This document shows positions 51,922 to 61,845 of a DNA stretch of 64,000 nucleotides, piece after piece; the first letter of the stretch is position 1, and the number at the start of each line of letters is the position of its first letter. The notes under the pieces were generated by a model. The model did no database searches and had not been told where the DNA came from. It saw only the letters and a program-made list of their open reading frames with translations. Source of the stretch: an uncultured Aquimarina sp. (lineage in GTDB: Bacteria > Bacteroidota > Bacteroidia > Flavobacteriales > Flavobacteriaceae); the NCBI RefSeq assembly GCF_947496855.1, contig NZ_CANMED010000007.1:62001-126000 (forward strand), given 5' to 3'. The position numbers and the translations under genes were made by a program.

Positions 51922-54635
51922 TTTTTAATCCTAACTTTCTTAGCTATATGATCTAAACATTCTTTTTTATTATGCAACCAGTACGCATAAGGTACTGTAA
52001 TAATAGGTATCTGCGTCCTAAATAGTGTTTTATATTGTTCTATAGAAAACGTTTTTTCTAATGCACCAGGATATCCTACTAAATCGATACAAATAGTTCT
52101 TTGATTGTAAGTTAATAAAATATCCATTACATATCCTGCTAGCAGGTAATTAACGATAATATCTTCTTCTTCAATCCCCAATTGAATCAATTCTTCGTGT
52201 ACCTCGGTTGCAAAATTATCAACATGTTCTTCAATACTATTATGTTGATGATATATTCTAGTTTCTGACTGATAATCGATCAACAAATGTTTATTCTTGA
52301 AGTTTTTCGGATCAAAAGAATAATATAAAAATTGTTTGTGTTTCGCTCGTGTAATGCTGACATTGAATACATCTTCTCTGTCTAGATATTGAAAAACTGA
52401 AGTGCTAATGTTATTATCAATGGTAAACGTAATATACATATGATCTCGTTCTTCTCCCTGAAATTCAAAAGGAGTCCCTGCAGCGATTCTATGTTTTTTT
52501 ATAGCAGAAAGATCGTATTCCTCTATCTTATTCTTCAAATAATTTACCTGATCTCTAAAAGGAGAAAGAATCCCAATTGTAGTCGCTACACCAGAAGCTA
52601 TGTGAAGCTCTTCTTCAATTACTTTTTGTACATCTTCTAATATTTTATCAGCTTCTTTAAGGTTTGTACCATCTTTTAGTTTCTCTCCATCACAGAATAT
52701 CCAGTGCACAGCCGATGATTTGTTATGGATCTGTAAGTCTGACATTATTTTTAGCTTATCAAAATAAAATTTCTGATTGCTATATCGTATAATACTCGGT
52801 ACGCTTCTATAATGTTCATCCAGAAAGTGAACATTACTTTGCGAAGGTAATCGTTCCATTGCATAATCTAAGAAACTGGTCTCTCTATAATTCATCACAT
52901 CCTCGCCTTTTAGCAAGCCATAGCTATTTGCCGTATTTTCCATTACCTGTCTGGACAAAAAGGAAACATGCCTAAGCTGTTTTGGATCTCCAACTACCAC
53001 CACTTTTTTGGCTCTTGCCAATACCGGAATCATCGTTGTAATATCGCACTGAGAAGCTTCATCAATAATTACTACATCAAAAATATTATTCTCTAAAGGG
53101 AACACATCACTTACATCGGTAGACTTTGTGATCCAAATAGGTAAGCATTGCAACACAGATATGAAATTTATTTCCTGAAATAGACGATCTCTTTCTACAA
53201 TGTCTTTGGTCTTTGTTAGTTTTAATAATTGTGAAAACGTTCCATCTTTTTGTAATAAATTAGAAATCTTATCCTGATATTTTAGAGAAATGATCTCTTT
53301 AATTAATTTGTTTTTCTGATGAATATAATGATCTAGTAATTCTATCAACTGCCAAAAAGGGTACTCTTTTAGTACCTGTCTGGATACATACTTCCGTTTT
53401 AATCTTTTAAAAAAAGAAGGCTTATGATCCAAGAATAGCTCTGCATTTTTGATTTCACGATGCTCTCTTTCCTGAATCTCTTCACTTATTTCCTTTATTT
53501 TTTCCTTCGCATAATCAATTTCACTTTGCTTCGTAGGAACGTAATAATCGCCACCGGTTTTATTGAAAACATTAATTGATTCTAATTTCTTTCTTAAAGT
53601 TGTGCGATGATTTCTTCCAGAACCAGCTCTAATCGAAAGGCCTTTTACGCCTAGATCATTTATTATTTTATCTTGTAACACATCTACTGCTTGATCTGAT
53701 TTAGAACATATCAGTACACTTTTATTGTGATATACTTGATCTAAAGCTAAAGAAGCAATTGTATATGATTTACCTGTTCCTGGAGGGCCTATTACCACGG
53801 TGATATCATTCGATTTTACTGCCTGAATAATATCTAACTGTGATTCACTAAGGTTGGAAGGAACATAGATAGTCTCTTTTGATTTTTTATTAGAATTGAT
53901 TTTTATTTTTCTCCTTGAAAAAAATCCCTGAAGCGTATTATTAAATAAGTGTCTTTCTTTTATTTCATCGATTTCGTGTAATACGTTACGACTTGATTTT
54001 GATTTCTCGACAATTCCTAAGGCTATTCCAGGGAGTAATTTTTGAGAGGTAGATTTTAGATGACTTCTTAATTTTTCTCCAGAAATAAGTTCTGGTAACT
54101 CTTCTAAAGCACTTATGTCTATTTTTATATTTTCTTTGAGCTTTCTGGCAATTGCATGGATATCTTGTTTACCAGGTTCCTGATCATTAATTAATGATTT
54201 TATCTCCAGAACAAATGAATCATCAAGATTGTAATTCGATTTTAGCAAATTTAGCAATGCATCATTCGCTCTGTTCTCTTCAAAATTATAATTTATATGA
54301 TACAAGGTCTCACTATTAATCTCTAGTGTAGCAGGTGTAACTATTAGAGGAGCGCAGATCGTTCTCTTTTTTCCTAGAAAAGTAAGTTTTCCTGTAACAA
54401 AAAAACTACAAGCAATAAATGTTTTTTCTTTTCTATGTATCTCCAGATACTTGTACAACTCTTCGCCAAAATCAGTTTTCATAAAAGTTGTATCCTCTTC
54501 CCTATACAAGCTAGAAAAATCATTTAAGAAAAAACGTTTATGAACTTTGGTTCCTAAAAAATTGAGTACATCGTTATCTCTGAATTCTTGTTTATAACAA
54601 TCCTGATAGTAGGATAAAACTTTTTCTATATGCAT
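51918..54635 (-). CDS. superfamily 1 helicase (UPF1/DNA2-like) with C-terminal nuclease domain
   Basis: A 905-residue protein. N-terminal ~230 residues: uncharacterised. SF1 core (about 265-760): Walker A VVIGPPGTGKS (about 282), Walker B VVIIDEASQC (about 523), GDPKQLRHVSF, and the final VSITRAKHKQ motif. C-terminal 130 residues resemble a PD-(D/E)xK domain (HEELIQLGIEEEDI, AGYVMDILLTY, ICIDLVGYPG). Such helicase-nucleases act on DNA or RNA in repair or defence. It overlaps the dioxygenase gene by 4 bp and follows the TerB-AAA gene by 11 bp. Confidence 0.85.
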   Translation of the reverse strand: MHIEKVLSYYQDCYKQEFRDNDVLNFLGTKVHKRFFLNDFSSLYREEDTTFMKTDFGEELYKYLEIHRKEKTFIACSFFVTGKLTFLGKKRTICAPLIVTPATLEINSETLYHINYNFEENRANDALLNLLKSNYNLDDSFVLEIKSLINDQEPGKQDIHAIARKLKENIKIDISALEELPELISGEKLRSHLKSTSQKLLPGIALGIVEKSKSSRNVLHEIDEIKERHLFNNTLQGFFSRRKIKINSNKKSKETIYVPSNLSESQLDIIQAVKSNDITVVIGPPGTGKSYTIASLALDQVYHNKSVLICSKSDQAVDVLQDKIINDLGVKGLSIRAGSGRNHRTTLRKKLESINVFNKTGGDYYVPTKQSEIDYAKEKIKEISEEIQEREHREIKNAELFLDHKPSFFKRLKRKYVSRQVLKEYPFWQLIELLDHYIHQKNKLIKEIISLKYQDKISNLLQKDGTFSQLLKLTKTKDIVERDRLFQEINFISVLQCLPIWITKSTDVSDVFPLENNIFDVVIIDEASQCDITTMIPVLARAKKVVVVGDPKQLRHVSFLSRQVMENTANSYGLLKGEDVMNYRETSFLDYAMERLPSQSNVHFLDEHYRSVPSIIRYSNQKFYFDKLKIMSDLQIHNKSSAVHWIFCDGEKLKDGTNLKEADKILEDVQKVIEEELHIASGVATTIGILSPFRDQVNYLKNKIEEYDLSAIKKHRIAAGTPFEFQGEERDHMYITFTIDNNISTSVFQYLDREDVFNVSITRAKHKQFLYYSFDPKNFKNKHLLIDYQSETRIYHQHNSIEEHVDNFATEVHEELIQLGIEEEDIIVNYLLAGYVMDILLTYNQRTICIDLVGYPGALEKTFSIEQYKTLFRTQIPIITVPYAYWLHNKKECLDHIAKKVRIKK

Positions 54636-54646
54636 AGAGTACTAAT

Positions 54647-56551
54647 TTAGGATTCTTCCTCGTCTTTCTGAAATCTCAAATAATCATCTACAGTTTGATT
54701 AATTGGTGGAATATCATCCTCTACAATCGTCTTTAACAATTCTTCTGTAAGTGGAGTAATAGATACAATACGATTTGCTTGGTATTCTATTATTTTTTCA
54801 AAAAGGTTTCTGGCAACTCTCGCATTACCAAAACTCTTATGTCGCTTTTCATAAAGTTTTTCAAATATGAATTCTAGCTTTTCTTTTGCTTCTTCTGCTA
54901 ATACAAAATCATTCTTAAGGCAAAACAACTCGAAAATTCCGATTAGCTCTTTTGGTTTATAATGATCAAAAGTAAAATATCTATTAAATCGCGATTGCAA
55001 TCCTGGATTAGATTCTATAAACTCTTCCATTTCATCAGGATATCCAGCCACTATTACTACCAATTGATCTCGATGATCTTCCATTTTCTTCAACAATACC
55101 TCTACCGCTTCATTACCAAAATCTTTTTTGTTGTCCTTAGCTAATGAATATGCCTCGTCAATAAAAAGTACTCCATCCAGTGAAGTTTTTATAACTTCTT
55201 CTACCTTTAGCGCAGTTTGACCAACATAGCCTGCAACCATTCCGGTTCTATCAGTTTCTACCAGGTGCCCTTTTTCTAGATACCCTAAGTGTTTATATAT
55301 TTTAGAAACTAAACGTGCCACTGTTGTTTTTCCCGTTCCCGGAGGTCCCATAAAAACAGAATGTAGTGAGTTATTTACATTCTTAAGACCTTTTTCCTCT
55401 CTTAACTTTTGTACTTTAAGAAAATTAGAGAGTTCTTGTACAGCTGTTTTGATATTATCTAAACCTATCAGTTCATTAAGCTCATCTGTTACGTCATCCA
55501 ACGTTTCATTCTCATCGATCTCTGTTTGTTTGACTCCTTCTAATTTCTCTTTAGGATTTGACAGCTTATCATTGATCTTCTTCAACAATGTTTTCTCTTC
55601 TTCGGATATGGTACCATCTGCTTTGGTAATTAAAGAAGCAATGCGATACAGAAAGGATCCTGAATTCGCAAAATGTTGACTGTCTAATCTTTTTAATAAA
55701 GAAGGAAGCAGAAATTCATTTTTATATTCTTCTCCTAAATTAAATAAGCTCGCAGTTTTAATCACTTCTATATTTTCATCAAATTTCTCTGATTGCACAA
55801 ACTTATTAATTCGTTCTATAGATAAAGAAGCGATAATATCATTCCCTTGAAGTTTTTCAAATAAAAATGCTAATAAAAATTTTATTTTAGTATCAGCTAT
55901 CTCATTCTTTTTATCACTAAGTGGATAAATCATATTGAATACCTTAATGATATCCTGTAAAATGACATGCTCTGCTTTAAACTCTAATGCATCATCTGTT
56001 TTATGAACAATAGCATTGATGGTATTAGAAAATCGTTTGTTATTATTAAGGTCTTCCGCCAGATTCTGAATCTTTTCACCTTCATTTTTTAATATCTGTA
56101 GAAACTCATAATCTATATCAAACTCCTGAGTTGTATCTTCTTTTTGATTTACAAAATCTTTGAATTTATTCGTGAAATCAGATAAGCTCTTTTTCTCATC
56201 TTTTTTAGTCAATAAGAATTCATCTATCAAATCATTTAATAAAGAGACATGCTCTTTTGGAAAAGCACTAAACTTTACATCCTGAAAAACATCTGTAGCT
56301 AGTGGAATTTTACTTTCTGCAATATGAATATATTGTGTGGTAATAATAAAATCTAATTCATCAATAGATTCCTTTAAAGAATACAACACCAACAAATCTT
56401 CATCCTTAATTCTCAACGTTGGCAACGCGGATGAAATAGACAATATCTTTAATGGATTTACAGATTTTCCTTTAAAAAAAGAAGCTTTATCTTCTTGAGT
56501 TAATTTTGAAAAAAACTGATCTGTGGTTTTATGGTATTTTCTGTTGGTCAT
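54647..56551 (-). CDS. TerB-like / CbxX-SpoVK-type AAA+ ATPase
   Basis: A 634-residue protein. Residues 1-290 are helical and acidic. A TerB-like segment lies at about 300-330 (SLITKADGTISEEEKTLLKK, with the acidic metal-type site). The AAA+ module (about 365-610) has GPPGTGKTTVARLV (about 405), GVLFIDEAYSLAKD, VIVAGYPDEMEEF, and the arginine finger in NPGLQSRFNRYF, typical for the CbxX/SpoVK/EccA branch. It may remodel the helicase or envelope proteins. It begins a three-gene unit with helicase and dioxygenase. Confidence 0.85.
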   Translation of the reverse strand: MTNRKYHKTTDQFFSKLTQEDKASFFKGKSVNPLKILSISSALPTLRIKDEDLLVLYSLKESIDELDFIITTQYIHIAESKIPLATDVFQDVKFSAFPKEHVSLLNDLIDEFLLTKKDEKKSLSDFTNKFKDFVNQKEDTTQEFDIDYEFLQILKNEGEKIQNLAEDLNNNKRFSNTINAIVHKTDDALEFKAEHVILQDIIKVFNMIYPLSDKKNEIADTKIKFLLAFLFEKLQGNDIIASLSIERINKFVQSEKFDENIEVIKTASLFNLGEEYKNEFLLPSLLKRLDSQHFANSGSFLYRIASLITKADGTISEEEKTLLKKINDKLSNPKEKLEGVKQTEIDENETLDDVTDELNELIGLDNIKTAVQELSNFLKVQKLREEKGLKNVNNSLHSVFMGPPGTGKTTVARLVSKIYKHLGYLEKGHLVETDRTGMVAGYVGQTALKVEEVIKTSLDGVLFIDEAYSLAKDNKKDFGNEAVEVLLKKMEDHRDQLVVIVAGYPDEMEEFIESNPGLQSRFNRYFTFDHYKPKELIGIFELFCLKNDFVLAEEAKEKLEFIFEKLYEKRHKSFGNARVARNLFEKIIEYQANRIVSITPLTEELLKTIVEDDIPPINQTVDDYLRFQKDEEES

Positions 56552-56582
56552 ACGATAGTAAATTCTCTATAAGTTTTGATGG

Positions 56583-56640
56583 TACACTGAGCTTGTCGAA
56601 GTGTTACGATTGCAATAGTATTTGACAAGCTCAGATAGTC
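56583..56640. repeat. REP-like inverted repeat
   Basis: ACACTGAGCTTGTCGAAGTG faces TTTGACAAGCTCAG across about 18 bp, between the ABC ATPase gene and the TerB-AAA gene. It may attenuate transcription between the two halves of the minus-strand cluster. Confidence 0.7.
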
Positions 56641-56667
56641 ATTCAATATATCTAAAAAAACTCTCTT

Positions 56668-57477
56668 TTAGCTCCCAGCATCAATCTGCATCATTGCATC
56701 TTCTACCTGATGTACTAATTCATCAAAATGTGCTAATCGTTTTGTTTCTCTTGTTCTATTAAAAGGTAAATCGACATCTATATGCTTCACAAAATGAGAA
56801 GGCGCATGTTTCATAATATAAATATCATCCGCTAGATAAACTGCTTCTTGTATATCGTGAGTTACAAATAAAATCGTAGGGCTAAATTTTTCCCAAATAC
56901 CAATTAGTAAATCCTGCATTTGTAATCTGGTTTTAATATCTAATGCGCCAAAAGGTTCATCCATCAATAAAATTTCTGGATTAGACATTAAACTTCTGGC
57001 AATAGCTACACGCTGCAATTGCCCTCCAGAAAGTGTTGGGTATTGCGCATATTTTTTCTGATGGCCATCGAGTCCAACCAACTGAATCATCTCCATCGCT
57101 TTTTCATCCCGCTCTTTCTTAGAAATTCCTTTAAAACGCAATCCTAAACCAACATTATCTAACACCGTCATCCAAGGCAATGACGAATACTGCTGAAATA
57201 CCATACTCACCCTATTCTCCTTGCTAACAGGTTTTCCTTTTACCAAAACAGTACCTCCGGTTGGTTCTTGTAATCCTGCTATATATCGTAACAAAGTAGA
57301 TTTACCACATCCTGACATTCCTAATATGACAGAAAATTGCCCTTGCATGGGTTTATCCTCTACCAATAAATCTAAATTTTCTATGATTTTGGTTTTCCCT
57401 CCATCATATGATTGAGAGATTCCTCTAAGTTCTATAACATTAGGAGCCTGAGGACTATCTGTAAACTGTAATGCCAT
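56668..57477 (-). CDS. ABC transporter ATPase, nitrate/sulfonate/taurine type
   Basis: A 269-residue ATPase: Walker A GMSGCGKST (about residue 56), Q-loop, signature LSGGQLQRVAIARSL (about 150), Walker B ILLMDEPFGALD, and His switch VTHD. The sequence is of the SsuB/TauB/NrtC class. It lies 1 bp after the permease gene. The substrate is not evident; the binding protein is unusual (see the OmpA fusion). Confidence 0.9.
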   Translation of the reverse strand: MALQFTDSPQAPNVIELRGISQSYDGGKTKIIENLDLLVEDKPMQGQFSVILGMSGCGKSTLLRYIAGLQEPTGGTVLVKGKPVSKENRVSMVFQQYSSLPWMTVLDNVGLGLRFKGISKKERDEKAMEMIQLVGLDGHQKKYAQYPTLSGGQLQRVAIARSLMSNPEILLMDEPFGALDIKTRLQMQDLLIGIWEKFSPTILFVTHDIQEAVYLADDIYIMKHAPSHFVKHIDVDLPFNRTRETKRLAHFDELVHQVEDAMMQIDAGS

Positions 57478-57478
57478 A

Positions 57479-58447
57479 TTAATGTTTGTTTCCTTTATTA
57501 ATGTGTTTATATGGAAATAATATTCTATCGATCATTACAAAAAGTCGATCTTGTAATATCCCTATAACCACTATGATAATTAGTATAGCAAAAGCTTTAT
57601 CGATTCTACTTTGTCGTTTTGCGGTCCAGATTAACTCTCCTATTCCGCCTCCTTTATTCAGCATTTCTACAATAGTGATATATGTCCAGGAAATGGCTGT
57701 CAATACTCTTATATCATCAATAATTTTAGAAAAAACGTATGGCATATATACGGTTTTTATTGTTTGCCAGGACGTTGCTCCTAAAGTAAAAACAGTATTG
57801 AGATATACATTTTGGACCTCATCGATCCGCTGGATGACGACAGGTATCAAATACACAATAATACCAAATGCCAAAAAGGATACTTTCATATCACTACCTA
57901 ACCCTAACCACATAATAAAAATACCTGTTACAGCAGTTAGCGGAATAAAACGATATGAATTAATAATCTGACTAAACAATCCTCTAAACAATGGTATTAA
58001 TCCTAATAAAAAGCCAATCGGAATTGATACCAAAATGGCAACCAGATAGCCTAAAAAATTTAATTTAATAGAATAAAAGGTGTTCCCTATCACATCATCA
58101 TTTTGATTAAGATCTGGAAATGCTTTAATTACTTTAATTGGTGATGGCAACAAAGGATATACCTTATTTTTCTTTAGACCAAATGATGTTAACTCTTCAA
58201 CATTCATTTCTTCTAATACATCGTAACTAGCGACCAATAGAGAATCATTTTCATAATACTTGCGATCACTTTGAGTAATTTTAGAAATATCTATTGATTC
58301 ATCCTGAGTAATTACAGATGTTGATAGAAACTCAGCCATCAAAAACCATAAGCCAATTAAAATCAAGGCACCTACAACAGTAAGTATCGCTTTGTCTTTT
58401 GATTCTAAGTTACCTCTAAGTTCAAATAGTTTTTTGATCTTTACCAT
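57479..58447 (-). CDS. ABC transporter permease with periplasmic insert
   Basis: A 322-residue BPD-type permease. TM1 (about 20-42) is followed by a charged periplasmic insert of about 65 residues (DESIDISKITQSDRKYYENDS...), then five helices with the ATPase-contacting loop (LNTVFTLGATSWQTIKTVYMP). The insert is larger than usual in SsuC/TauC. Its start overlaps the stop of the OmpA-fusion gene (TAATG), so it is coupled to it. Confidence 0.85.
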   Translation of the reverse strand: MVKIKKLFELRGNLESKDKAILTVVGALILIGLWFLMAEFLSTSVITQDESIDISKITQSDRKYYENDSLLVASYDVLEEMNVEELTSFGLKKNKVYPLLPSPIKVIKAFPDLNQNDDVIGNTFYSIKLNFLGYLVAILVSIPIGFLLGLIPLFRGLFSQIINSYRFIPLTAVTGIFIMWLGLGSDMKVSFLAFGIIVYLIPVVIQRIDEVQNVYLNTVFTLGATSWQTIKTVYMPYVFSKIIDDIRVLTAISWTYITIVEMLNKGGGIGELIWTAKRQSRIDKAFAILIIIVVIGILQDRLFVMIDRILFPYKHINKGNKH

Positions 58448-60000
58448 TAGTCTACTACAAGTTCAAAATCTGTTCTTCTATTCTTAGACTTACAGTCAGC
58501 ATTTTGATTTCTTTCGCATCCTGGAAGTGGTTTATCAGGACCATTACCCAAAATGATAAATCTATTTGCTGGCATACTATGTTGTTTAATTAAATAATCT
58601 GCTACAGATTGTGCTCTCTTTTTTGATAATGTAATATTAGAATTTCTACCTCCTACATTATCTGTATTCCCTTCTATTCTGATACGAGCATTAGCAAAAG
58701 CTTTTGCAATTGGTGTAAATTGAAGATCTATTAATTGCTTAGAATTATCATCTATCTGAAATTCTCCTGTTCTAAAACTGATACTAACTTTCTTAGAAGA
58801 TAATGATTCTTTCTTCTCTAAAGTTTTATCAACGGCTGTAAATTGTTTTTGCTGCTCTGCATTGTGTGTATTACCAGAAAGTGATGTTTTTGTCACCAGA
58901 TCTTTAGTAGATAATAACCTCCAGCTTTTTGCGCCAGCAGTACTATAACCAAGGTCGTTATATTTAACTTTCATTTTATTATAAAGATCCTCTCCTGTAA
59001 CACCAGTATAATTAGAATTCAATCCAAAGAAATCTTTATTATCTCCATGTGTTGCTAATCTTACATTGTTTATCGCATCATAGCAAAAATCTTCTGGTTG
59101 TGATAATCCTTCAGCAAGGATCTTAGCTGCTTTTCTTTTATTACTATCCGAACCATTTAATTCTGAAGCTCCGATCATCCAACCTTCATATAAATCTTGT
59201 AATTGCTCTTTATGAGTTTCTATAAATTCTTTTTTAGAAACGAAAACATCTGCAATAATATGTGTTGCGTTTTTAGTACTTTCTAATACTTTAGAACCTG
59301 CTACCTTAGCTACACAATCTGCATCATCTGGACTCCAAACTACAGCTGCATCTACGGTATTACTTTTAAAAGAATCCGCAGCATCAATAGCACTAGGTAC
59401 TTCTACCAATTGTACATCCTTAGTAGTCATATCACTAGCTTCTAATAACCAAATCAAGAAAGAATGTGAAGGTGTCATAGGCGCAACAGCGATTTTCTTT
59501 CCTCTAAGGTCACTTACTTTATTGATTCCTCTAGCCGCTACTATAGCATCTCCTCCACGACTCCAGTCTGCTTGAAACACTACTTGTGGTTGATATTGAG
59601 ATAACCCTTCTACCTCTGTTGGGAATGCATCAATAGTTGCCCACATTAAATCGATGGAACCATTCTTAAAGGCATCTCTCGAAGCATCGAAATCATCAAT
59701 TACTTCAAAATTTACTTTAAACCCATAGTCTTTATAAAACCTAGATGCTGTATTAGCTTTAAACCCTTCGTTAAAATACTGTCCGCCGGCATACCCTCCC
59801 CAGGTCACAACTCCAACATTGATTACATCTTTATATCCTTCTTTTGTTTCTCCTTTATCAGAAGAAGAAGTTACTTGTTCTATCTTATCTTTTACGTCTG
59901 GATTATTCCTTACAAATTTATTTAGTAAAAAATATAATCCACCTATAATAAGTACTACAATTAAAATTTTTGAAAACGGTGTTAATCTTCCTTTTGCCAT
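58447..60000 (-). CDS. ABC substrate-binding protein fused to an OmpA domain
   Basis: A 517-residue protein: N-terminal membrane helix (about 10-28), an NMT1/SsuA-like periplasmic binding domain (about 58-370; INVGVVTWGGYAGGQYFNEG, GSIDLMWATIDAFP, LRGKKIAVAP), then an OmpA/MotB-type peptidoglycan-binding domain (about 400-517; IRIEGNTDNVGGRNSN, SKKRAQSVADYL, KSKNRRTDFELV). The fusion ties a binding protein to inner membrane and cell wall at once, so it may sense or deliver something at the wall instead of simple import. Part of the ABC operon. Confidence 0.9.
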   Translation of the reverse strand: MAKGRLTPFSKILIVVLIIGGLYFLLNKFVRNNPDVKDKIEQVTSSSDKGETKEGYKDVINVGVVTWGGYAGGQYFNEGFKANTASRFYKDYGFKVNFEVIDDFDASRDAFKNGSIDLMWATIDAFPTEVEGLSQYQPQVVFQADWSRGGDAIVAARGINKVSDLRGKKIAVAPMTPSHSFLIWLLEASDMTTKDVQLVEVPSAIDAADSFKSNTVDAAVVWSPDDADCVAKVAGSKVLESTKNATHIIADVFVSKKEFIETHKEQLQDLYEGWMIGASELNGSDSNKRKAAKILAEGLSQPEDFCYDAINNVRLATHGDNKDFFGLNSNYTGVTGEDLYNKMKVKYNDLGYSTAGAKSWRLLSTKDLVTKTSLSGNTHNAEQQKQFTAVDKTLEKKESLSSKKVSISFRTGEFQIDDNSKQLIDLQFTPIAKAFANARIRIEGNTDNVGGRNSNITLSKKRAQSVADYLIKQHSMPANRFIILGNGPDKPLPGCERNQNADCKSKNRRTDFELVVD

Positions 60001-60022
60001 AATTTTTGATTAGTGTTATGTT

Positions 60023-61036
60023 TTAATCCTCAAAATTAAATAAGTCTGAGTATTGATTATTTTGAGTTTTAGTTTTTACAATTGGTGCATCCAGATCCAC
60101 ACTATGTCGATCGTGTACCAATAAATCTTTATCGTTACCTAGAATCAGAGAAACGCCTTCATTCTCCCACTTCTCCAAAAGTTCTAATCCTTCTTCTTCG
60201 AATATTCCATTTTGCAAGTCAATAGAATCCATAAAGTTATTTGACATTTCCATAAAACGCTCCATTTCTCCTATCTTCATACTTACGTCATCCGCAATTG
60301 CTTCTAACGCCCGGTCAAACATTTCTTTCTTATCGTTATTACCAGCTATAATATTCATTGCTGATTTCATTGCAGAATGACCTGCTCTTACGGCCTTTCT
60401 TTCTTGCTCTTTAACCATTACCTGATCTTCGATATCTTCTAAAAGGATCTCAGAATTCTCATACATTTTGACTAAAACTCTATATAAGATTTCCATCTTT
60501 TTATAAAGCTCATCCAATTTCAAATTAGATTCTTTCAATCTTCCTGCTTTCCTAGATTTAAGGATCATGATTCCTTTCTTATCCCTTTCCTTTGCGGCAC
60601 TAGCTAGTTTTAAATTATTGTTGATATTTTTCTTATTATCATATATAATAGTTTGCAAACGTTTCATCTGCCCTTTCAGAGAAGCAATTTGCTTATTCAT
60701 CTTCTTTAGATTATTATGAAGATCATCTATATAACTTTTTAAAATACCTATTGGATCTATCTGAATAAAAATCCCGGTTAACCATCGCATAAAAGACTTA
60801 TACATATAGAAAATAAGGTTTCTCATCTTAGGATCTAATACAATATAAATTAGCGCTCCTAAAACAGCCAATAAAACTCCTAAGTACAAGGTATTCTCTA
60901 CTATGGTAATTAGAAAAGGAAGTACTTTGTATAATCCATACAATCCTCCAGCCCCTAAAAGCCCCATAAATAACATCCCTGTTTTACCTTCAGGTCTTTT
61001 CCAAAATGTTTTTGGTTTTAATGAGTTGTTGTCCAT
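60023..61036 (-). CDS. membrane coiled-coil protein (ABC operon)
   Basis: A 337-residue protein: two membrane helices (about 20-65), then a long coiled coil (about 100-240; LKKMNKQIASLKGQMKRL, ILLEDIEDQVMVKEQERKAV) and a helical C-terminus. The coiled coil resembles PspA/TelA-like cytoplasmic assemblies in outline. The family is unknown. It starts directly after the stop of the next coiled-coil gene (TAA-ATG) and precedes the OmpA-fusion gene. Confidence 0.65.
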   Translation of the reverse strand: MDNNSLKPKTFWKRPEGKTGMLFMGLLGAGGLYGLYKVLPFLITIVENTLYLGVLLAVLGALIYIVLDPKMRNLIFYMYKSFMRWLTGIFIQIDPIGILKSYIDDLHNNLKKMNKQIASLKGQMKRLQTIIYDNKKNINNNLKLASAAKERDKKGIMILKSRKAGRLKESNLKLDELYKKMEILYRVLVKMYENSEILLEDIEDQVMVKEQERKAVRAGHSAMKSAMNIIAGNNDKKEMFDRALEAIADDVSMKIGEMERFMEMSNNFMDSIDLQNGIFEEEGLELLEKWENEGVSLILGNDKDLLVHDRHSVDLDAPIVKTKTQNNQYSDLFNFED

Positions 61037-61717
61037 TTATTTTAAGTATTTCTGCATTTTTACAATATCTTCTTCAAACTGTGCTTTCAGGTGATTATAA
61101 GATACTTTAAAATCATTCTGTGTTTTATTAATCTTACTATTACTCTCTTCAACTTTAGTTTTCAAATCACCTATTTGTTGTTGATGTTTTGCAATTTCCT
61201 CAGTCAGTTTTTTAATTTGCTCAGACTTCTCTTTTATAATAGATTCAAATTGAGCAATTTCTCTTTCCCTTCCTGATACTTTACTATCAAATTGATTCTT
61301 AAAAGCTCCTATAAATTGTTCATTTTCTTTATTTAAGACACCAATATAAAAATTAGTAGTCTGTAAAAGTTTGTCCAGAGTCACACCCATTGTAGAAGCT
61401 GTAGCAAAAGCCGAGCGATATTTTGTCGCCTCATCCATTGGCATTTTCTCCAAGGCTTTAAGAGACTTCTTATATTCCAAATAATCAAATCCTTCCAGAT
61501 TATTCTTCTCTATTGCTTGTAATAATTTTTCAACTATTTTAGTATCCAACGTTCCTTCTATTGAAGAAATCACTGGAATATTAGGAAGTGGCGGTGGTGT
61601 CGATGCAGTCGGTTTTTTATCTGATTTTTCCTCAGATTTTTCTACCGACTCTGAAGGCTCTTTGTTTTCTTCCTCAGAATCATCAACTATAAATAAGGAC
61701 TTTAAATTTTTTAGCAT
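61037..61717 (-). CDS. cytoplasmic coiled-coil protein (ABC operon)
   Basis: A 226-residue protein with an acidic N-terminus (EENKEPSESVEKSEEKSDK), a Pro-rich linker (TASTPPPLPNIPV), a helical domain (about 55-130) and a C-terminal coiled coil (about 135-226; KEKSEQIKKLTEEIAKHQQQ). No family recognised. It heads the operon of membrane coiled-coil, binding-OmpA, permease and ATPase genes. Confidence 0.6.
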   Translation of the reverse strand: MLKNLKSLFIVDDSEEENKEPSESVEKSEEKSDKKPTASTPPPLPNIPVISSIEGTLDTKIVEKLLQAIEKNNLEGFDYLEYKKSLKALEKMPMDEATKYRSAFATASTMGVTLDKLLQTTNFYIGVLNKENEQFIGAFKNQFDSKVSGREREIAQFESIIKEKSEQIKKLTEEIAKHQQQIGDLKTKVEESNSKINKTQNDFKVSYNHLKAQFEEDIVKMQKYLK

Positions 61718-61733
61718 GGTTAGTGATTTTAAA

Positions 61734-61741
61734 CAAATTTA
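61734..61741 (-). promoter_or_regulatory. promoter -7 element of the ABC/OmpA operon
   Basis: On the minus strand TAAATTTG matches TAnnTTTG, 17 bp before the ATG of the coiled-coil gene. Leader very short. Confidence 0.5.
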
Positions 61742-61845
61742 AAAAAATAAGTGTTTTAGAAGGATCTAAGATAAGTATTTCCTCTTATACCTTTATATTA
61801 TAGGTATCATCTAGCATCAAAATGTTACAATTATTATAACCACAA

